From Amia ocellicauda (lineage: Eukaryota; Chordata; Actinopteri; Amiiformes; Amiidae): a stretch of 64,000 bases of DNA. The DNA is taken from NCBI RefSeq assembly GCF_036373705.1, contig NC_089851.1, positions 60,944,350 through 61,008,349 of the forward strand. The letters run 5' to 3'. The notes below the pieces were generated by a model. The model was not told the DNA's origin, did no database searches, and saw only the letters and a program-made list of their open reading frames with translations. Every line of letters starts with the position of its first letter. Position 1 is the stretch's first letter. This document shows, piece after piece, positions 58,206 to 64,000 of the stretch. Position numbers and translations under genes: made by a program.

Positions 58206-59894
58206 GTGTAGTAAAACTAACAGATACACAAACATTTAAATACTGCACATCACAGATCATGTATTGCACTTTAACATGCACTGTACATGTTGAAGAAATA
58301 TATATAGTAATACAATTAAATGTAAATAGTGCACTGTGCAAATTGAAATAACAGCAATAACTAATAAATAGTTTAGGTAAAAAACACCCACACCACACAT
58401 ATTCAGTACTGGAAATATTATATTCCACTTGCATTATATTGCACAGTGCACTTTAAAAAAACAATATTAAATAATAAGTACAATACAATCAAAAATCATT
58501 AGCTGACAACTGACAAACTGTAGTAGTTAACGACTAGCTAATTATTATCATAATGGAATGGCAACTGGAAGTAGGGTAGCTATCAAAGAGACCCTCCACC
58601 ACAATCACCAAACTTTAAAAAAATGAGATTACTACTTCATCTGATTGAGCTGGATTGTTGCTTTATATATAACTTGTGAAGATTTCTCACAAAGTTATGA
58701 CATCTTGAAGTCCCACTACGTGGAATATACAAAACAGAGACAATCACTGTTAAAGTTGCGCTGACATTCTCTTCATAACCACCTTAGTATCTTTTTAGAT
58801 GAAATGTAGCATCCATGTGTGTTTTGACCTCACTCGAGTCACTATGCTCCAGTCATAGATTAAATGACCCTTTCCCTCTCGGGTTTACATGGTCTTAGTG
58901 TATTGCAACTAGAGACGAGCTGCAAGGCCTTGCACCTTGTTGTTTAATACTTTGTTTTAATGATCTTAGCGAGTGTGTTTTCATGTCACTGATGGAGCAG
59001 CAAGCCGTGAATAGAAGTGTTTTATAAATTTAGGATTACAACACGATGTACAGAACTGAACAGTGCACAACAGACCACAACAATATAGAGGGCATAATTA
59101 TAATAGGAAACAAAAGTGATCCACATTGCCATGACCCATGAAACGTCCATCAGCAATTTACTTTACCCTGAAACCCACAATTAATGGACAAGTTATCTTG
59201 CACTTTTAAAATGTGGCCATTTCAGGATGTAAGCTATACAAGTATCTAAGACAGTAGCATTTGCACATAAACTGTGGGCTTACATGTGGAAAATGATCAT
59301 GTTTTCATAATTTTTACGCCATTACTGGTGTCTTTGGGTTGACCCTGTCCTTCTGTGTGGCCGTATACTTTGATTATATGCCTTATGTTTGGTCTGCTTG
59401 AGCAAGTGGGTTGAAATGACATGTGTCAATGGAAAACTTTTTTTCTTATACTAAACATCACAGCTTTCAGCACCGGCATGACACACAACTAGTATGCTTA
59501 AGTGACTGATCTTAAAATAATAATAGCTAGCTTGTTTAATGGATTGAGGTCACACACAAGCATCACTCGACACAACAGGCAAGCTGTGAGGTGAAATAAA
59601 TGATGAATAATGTCTGTAACATTCCTCTACTTTGCACATTGTTGTCCTCATCCTCTTTTCTACACCCGACAGGTATGCTCTTTCAGAAGATGCCGTCTCT
59701 CGTAATGCTCTCGCCTCTAACCTGTGCCCCTCCCGCACTAGTGCAGGTTTTTAGGCAGCTTGCACTGCATCTCAGTCACTCTGCTCGCAGCCAGCATATT
59801 GTGCGATATACATTTTTTGTTTGTTTGTTTTTATTATTATTTATGTAAGGTCCTAGGCAATCACCTAGTCTGCCTGTACCTCGGGCCGGCCCTG
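58206..59894. mobile_element. Probable insertion splitting the Gypsy fossil
   Basis: The DNA between the two Gypsy pieces has no Gypsy similarity. Its right edge (GGGCCGGCCCTG, 59883-59894) looks like a DNA-transposon inverted end (CAGGGCCGGCCC). A matching left end was not found, so the boundaries at 58206 and the element type are inferred. Confidence 0.35.
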
Positions 59895-60125
59895 TGTGGG
59901 AGCAAGACAAGCCTTGATTGCTTCAATTTTTCCTGTTTGTGGCTTGATTGCTTTGTTTCCCAGAGCATATCCAAGATATTGGACTTCATTCTTAGCCACT
60001 GAGCATTTTTTTGCATTCACAACCAAACCTGCTATTTTGATGCAATTAAAGAATGGTCCTCCCAAGTGGTGTTATAAATGATCACATCATCTATGTTTGC
60101 AGCTGCATACTCTCCCACACCCTGT
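59895..60125 (-). mobile_element. Ty3/Gypsy pol fossil, reverse transcriptase part
   Basis: Minus-strand IDDVIIYNTTWEDH, then AGLVVNAKKCSVAKNEVQYL and GYALGNKAIKPQ, is the palm end and thumb of Gypsy reverse transcriptase. Broken. Confidence 0.8.
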
Positions 60126-60129
60126 AATA

Positions 60130-61091
60130 CTGTCCTTGACTAGTCTTTTTTTTAAGTGTTTTTTTATTTTTTTATTTATTCATAGCAAATCTGAACCGTT
60201 GTTGTTGTATAGTGCACACTTTTTTGTTTGCTGTTGTAAGATCGCGGTCTCCCTAAACCCAATCATTTGTTATTGAAGTCTGCGCCTACCTTTTTGGACC
60301 AAAGAAACTCTCTCCAATTGGCTTGGTCTCTATACATTGCTTTTCTGCCACCTCATTGTGCTGCTCCTCTTTGCTGTCTACCTGGGTGTCAGCGGCTTCT
60401 CAACAATGGCAAATCTCGTGGTGTTGTTTAGCATATCGACTTTATTGGACTTTACTAGGTGCCTAGTTATTCTTTTATTGTTAATATCAGGTAATGTGCA
60501 ACCTAACCCTGGCCCTGATAGGCCTATGTTATGTCTACAAACCCCCTCTGACTTTAAATCTAGATATGGTCTTGGCATTTTTCATTTAAATGTATGCAGC
60601 ATGTTGTCCAAAATTGATGGAGTCAGGATCTGGGCTATATCAACTGATTCTGATATAATTGTGTTTTCTGATTCCTGGCCAAGTAAAAATGTCCTTGATG
60701 AGGATATTTGTATAAATGGTTACAATGTCTTATCACACTGATCGAGTGAAGAAAGGTGGTGGTGTGGCTATATATGTGAAGAGTAATTTCCTTGTAAGGA
60801 TGGAAATGGCTCAAACTATTTGTAAACAGTTGGAATTGTTGGCTTTAGATATTGAAGTTATAAATGGTCTCTCTATAACTGTGGCTGGCTGTTATAGACT
60901 CCCTCTGCTCTTGGTGATGCATTTTCATCTTTGATGCAACTTATGTCTAAACTTTATTATGGTGAAATTATCTTTGTTGGTGATCTTAACTGGTGTTGGT
61001 TAAAGCCAGGTTAAAGGTTAAATGTATTGTAATTCTATGAATCTTGCCCAGTTGATTAATTCACCCACTCTCCCAAATCTTAAATGTCCAG
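60130..61091 (+). mobile_element. L2-like LINE, 5' part only
   Basis: It starts with a hydrophobic N-terminus from ATG at 60406 (MANLVVLFSI), then a 2A-like GNVQPNPGP (residues 29-37, NPGP codons at 60505-60516). An APE-type endonuclease follows: HLNVCSMLSKIDGVRIW, then DIIVFSDSW, DRVKKGGGVAIYVK, GEIIFVGDLNW and NLAQLINSPTLPNLKCPE. There are at least two frameshifts, near 60725-60735 and 60905. The LINE stops at about 61091, where the 3' end of the CR1 begins, so the CR1 seems to have landed in it. The reverse transcriptase is not in the window. Confidence 0.82.
60406..60741 (+). pseudogene. LINE ORF, N-terminal segment with 2A-like motif and endonuclease start
   Basis: 112 codons are open from ATG 60406 to the TGA at 60739-60741. 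A leucine-rich hydrophobic stretch (residues 20-27) directly precedes GNVQPNPGP. Canonical 2A motifs are D(V/I)ExNPGP, so here N replaces D and Q replaces E. The endonuclease homology begins at about residue 58. A frameshift then moves the coding to another frame (60716-60934). Confidence 0.75.
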
Positions 61092-61212
61092 AATAATCTG
61101 CTCTAATTAAGAACATAAGAAGGAAGTGTCTCATGTTTTCTGTCTTGAATGCCTTGAAGCCCAATTTCCATTTGTGTCCCCAAATCTGTGTGTCCCTGAA
61201 GATCTGGAAAAG

Positions 61213-61987
61213 CTACTCTGGTTTGATGTGGTCGATGCCTTTCATGATTTCAAAGATTTGAATCAAATCCCCACGTAGTCTCCTCTGTTCCAGGGTGAAA
61301 AGGTTCAGATCCCTCAGTCTCTCCGAGTAGGACATTCCCTTCAGACCTGGAATAAGGCTGGTTGCTCTCCTTTGAACTGCCTCTAGAGCAGAGATATCTT
61401 TCTTGAAGTGTGGAGCCCAGAACTGTACACAGTATTCAAGATGAGGTCTTAACATTACTTCCCTTGTTCTAAATTCTACACTTTTGACAATATACCCTAG
61501 CATTTTGTTTGCCTTTTTTATTTCTTCCCCACATTGTTTGGATGTAGAAAGTGAGGAGTCCACGTAGACTTCTAGGTCTTACTTCATCTAGTTCTATTCC
61601 TCCCATAGTGTAATTATAGTGGACATTTTTGATACCTGCATGTAATACCTTGCACTTGTCCACATTGAATTTCATCTGCCAGGTGTCGGCCCACAACTGA
61701 ATGTTATCCAAGTCCCTTTGAATAGTCTGTGCTGCCGAGATTGTATCTGCTGAGCCACCTATTTTAGTATCATCTTCAAATTTGACAAGTTTGTTAACTA
61801 TCCCAGAGTCCAGATCATTAATATAGATTAGAAAAAGCACAGGCCCTAGTACTGATCCCTGTGGAACTCCATTAACAACCTCACTCCAGTTAGAAGCAAC
61901 TCCTGTTATCGACACCCTCTGTTTCCTATACATCAACCAGTTCATAATCCATCTACTTACATTATCCTGAATGCCTACAGCTTCCAA
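61213..61987 (-). pseudogene. CR1 reverse transcriptase, C-terminal half
   Basis: Two overlapping frames (61469-61987 and 61213-61563) need one frame change near 61560. The catalytic box reads FEDD, where CR1 has FADD, so the A of the active-site motif is changed. The thumb and tail are otherwise well preserved. Confidence 0.85.
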
Positions 61988-61989
61988 TT

Positions 61990-62356
61990 TTTTTTACATT
62001 TACGATTATTCAAAACACACATCTGACCTAATCAGTGCTCTGAGGGGGTTCATTTGTTCAGGAGACCTGACACCTTTTTCGTGAAGCGATGTTCAGTATG
62101 CAGTGCAGATGTTGTGATGTCTGGGCAGATGTGTTGAGCTCATCAGTGACACAGCTGTTTACACAGGTCTGCACTTCACACACTGAGAGGACCTGCGGCG
62201 TGCAGGTGCTCTGTGTACCGGCACTGTAATAACAGCTGAAACTGCAGTGCCAACGAACTGAACTGCACCTAAGTGTGTCACTGATGCAGGACTGCAGCGA
62301 GCAGCATCATAAACAAACCAAAAGAATAATCGAAAATAGGAGACAGAGCAAACTAA
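61990..62356. other. Unassigned DNA between CR1 and hAT
   Basis: CAGTGC/CTGCAC-rich sequence that matches neither the CR1 nor the hAT coding parts. It may be the left arm of the hAT element or a further small insertion. Confidence 0.3.
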
Positions 62357-63393
62357 TCACAATAAAGACTGTAAAATATAACCACACGTGAAACCAAACA
62401 CCAGTACAAATACAAGAGAACAACGAACCAAATATTGCAAACTAAAAAACAAAACCAATAATAGAAACAACCCAATATTGTGAAAACAGCGACTGATGCT
62501 GGCTAGAATAAAAACACATGCAATTAACAATTGAATATATTCAGATCTCACATGCAACTGCTTAACATCACTAAAGAGAATAAAACACTGAACTCGGGCA
62601 GCCACAGCCGGGCTGCGAAATGTGCCACCCAGTCTTGCCCTATAAATAGACAACATTACGATACTAGTATATAGATGTGATTTAACAGAATATAATACAA
62701 TACTGGCGATGCAGCCAGGCTTCTCAACAACAGCACAAACCAGCGCTGCTAGAGGCCCCGTGTATCGTCTCTTGCTTAAAATAACAGCAAGTTTAAACAG
62801 CAATAACTTGACAATTAGTCAATTAGGACACCGGACGAAATTAGGGAACAATGCATCAAACTGAGAAACCCTATTAGTCTTAAATTGTAGCCATATGCTA
62901 TACATGTTTTGCTGTAGTTTATTTTGTTAAATTCAGCCACATTGTGCAGCCTCTGCTCTCTCTCCAGACACCCAGTACTTCTCTTTGTGTTTAGTCTCGT
63001 AGTGCCGTCATATATTGACAAAAATTGTCGCCACCATATATTGACAGCTAAACTTTCCTTACAAACGAGGCATACAGGTTTTAAATTCTGCTCCACAAAC
63101 AGATATTCCCACTCCCAGCTTTCCTGAAACACTACCTTCCTTGTCGATTTTTATTTTCTTGGACATTTTGAGTTGAGTTTATTGCAGATTACTGACAGAG
63201 CTGGAGCGCAGACAGTACTCAGCCTGTGATTGGCTGTTAACCCTACCTCGCACCAATGACACTCGCAATGGCTGATGGGAATTGTAGTTTTCACACGCAA
63301 TTTCCTCATTCTCAAGCTGTCGCGGGCCTAATTACAAAAAAAAACCATTGGGGGGCCATATTTGGCCCACAGGCCTTGAGTTTGACACCCCTG
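62357..63393 (-). mobile_element. hAT (Charlie/GTF2IRD2-type) element fragment inside the CR1
   Basis: The minus-strand start at 63393 is CAGGGGTGTCAAACTCAAGG, a classic hAT terminal repeat. About 0.23 kb further on is MSKKIKIDKEG (ATG near 63166), then a frame change, then FQESWEWEYLFVEQNLKPVC and LVCKES, which is the BED-type zinc-finger start of GTF2IRD2/ZBED-like hAT transposases. RHYETKHKEKY follows in another frame. The rest is decayed, the other terminal repeat is not found, and the left boundary is uncertain (between about 61990 and 62357). Confidence 0.8.
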
Positions 63394-63446
63394 TTTTAGT
63401 CAGTGGTCTATAAATATTTTCCCTAATATTTTTTTTCTTTAAGTAC

Positions 63447-64000
63447 TTATGGAAATATACCATCTGGTCCAGGTGATTTGTTTCTTTTTAATTCTGCTAG
63501 TCCCTTTAGTACCTCCTCCTCATTTCTCCTGATCTCTCTTAGAGTTTGACTGGACTGGTTGTTAACCTGTGGCATGTGTTTTTTCTTTTGTAAACACCTC
63601 TGTAAAATACTAATTTGGAACATTTGCCACATCTTGTTAGTTTTTGAAGATGCTTCTATTTTTAGCATTTACCTGTTTCTCACTTCCTCCTTTATTGACC
63701 TCTTGCTGTTATAATATTGAAAAAAGCTCTTTGCATTAGTTTTAGCTCCAAGAGCTATGTTTCTTTCTATTTCCCTCTTTGCTTTCCTGATCTCTCGCTT
63801 AACATCTCTTTGTAGTTCAACATATTCTTTGTATTTAGTTTCATCTCCATCGCTTTTGTATGCGCTATACAACAACTTCCTGTGTCTTGATATTTTTTGG
63901 CATACTTCTATCAAACCATTTTGGCCAATGTTTTTTGGTCCTCAATTTGCTTAGTTTTGGTAAAAATTTCTCCTGAGCCTGAAGTAGTATAATCTTAAAA
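63447..64000 (-). pseudogene. CR1 ORF2 linker and start of reverse transcriptase
   Basis: Lysine/arginine-rich linker (RDVKREIRKAKREIERN, then FFQYYNSKR) followed by EEVLKGLAELKRNKSPGPDG. After GIFP there is a stop and then VLKEK...PLT up to 63394, where the hAT end begins. Confidence 0.8.

Larger units (their letters stand above)
61092..64000 (-). mobile_element. CR1 LINE, interrupted by a hAT element
   Basis: The 3' end is at about 61092 (minus-strand TTCTTATGTTCTTAATT, a typical CR1 end). Reverse transcriptase segments read NGVPQGSVLGPVLFLIYIND, KFEDDTKIGG, MLRPHLEYCVQFWAPHFKKD, RRATSLIPGL and LFTLEQRRLRGDLIQIFEIM. Upstream, past the hAT insertion, come KSPGPDGIFP (63447 side) and KEYVELQRDVKREIRKAKRE (63669-63914). 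The element continues off the right edge. About 115 residues of the early palm are missing where the hAT element sits. Confidence 0.88.

Overview
This is animal nuclear DNA, most likely from a ray-finned fish. The evidence is the mix of mobile DNA: Tc1-like, hAT, L2-like and CR1 elements, a Ty3/Gypsy fossil, and a tRNA-headed SINE with the '...GGATAAGGGCGTCTGC...' tail. The CR1 3' end and this SINE style fit an early-branching lineage (sturgeon, gar, bowfin) at least as well as a teleost. That is inference and the species cannot be fixed from the window. I see no intact host protein gene.

1-26386: a tandem array of 24 units, about 1 kb each, running off the left edge. Each unit has a tRNA-Asn(GTT) gene on +, a convergent tRNA-Thr(TGT)-like gene on - 164 bp away, an (AAAAC)n tract of 8-23 repeats, and one to seven copies of a ~146-bp subrepeat that contains (CATC)n(TATC)n. 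The Asn genes look functional: 23 of 24 are identical, with good stems, internal promoters and a T4 terminator. The Thr copies share three mismatched stem pairs but keep intact A and B boxes. The array stops abruptly inside its last Thr gene.

26387-31948: a decayed ZBED5/GTF2IRD2-type hAT transposase, a 0.63-kb fold-back element, a 747-bp hAT-like element with matching 8-bp target duplications, and a broken coiled-coil coding remnant.

31949-36538: a minus-strand LTR retroelement with two 582-bp LTRs and a 5-bp target duplication. It has no recognisable gag/pol and carries a Tc1/mariner element with an intact 346-aa transposase. Two more copies of that Tc1 element lie at 49492-50718 and 56477-57701, each with one premature stop. 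The D-to-E spacing is 36 residues (DD36E).

36539-56476: AT-rich DNA with small non-autonomous DNA elements (39360, 43803, 47391), a probable solo LTR (40011) related to the 31949 element, microsatellites, SINE/L2 tails, a retinol-dehydrogenase-like orphan exon (52089-52247) and an unassigned 122-aa frame (53332).

57780-64000: a nest of retroelements. It holds split Ty3/Gypsy pol fossils (-), the 5' part of an L2-like LINE (+) with a 2A-like NPGP motif before its endonuclease, and a CR1 LINE (-) that interrupts it. The CR1 is itself interrupted by a hAT element.

The strongest signal is the tRNA array. The rest is a layered transposon landscape.
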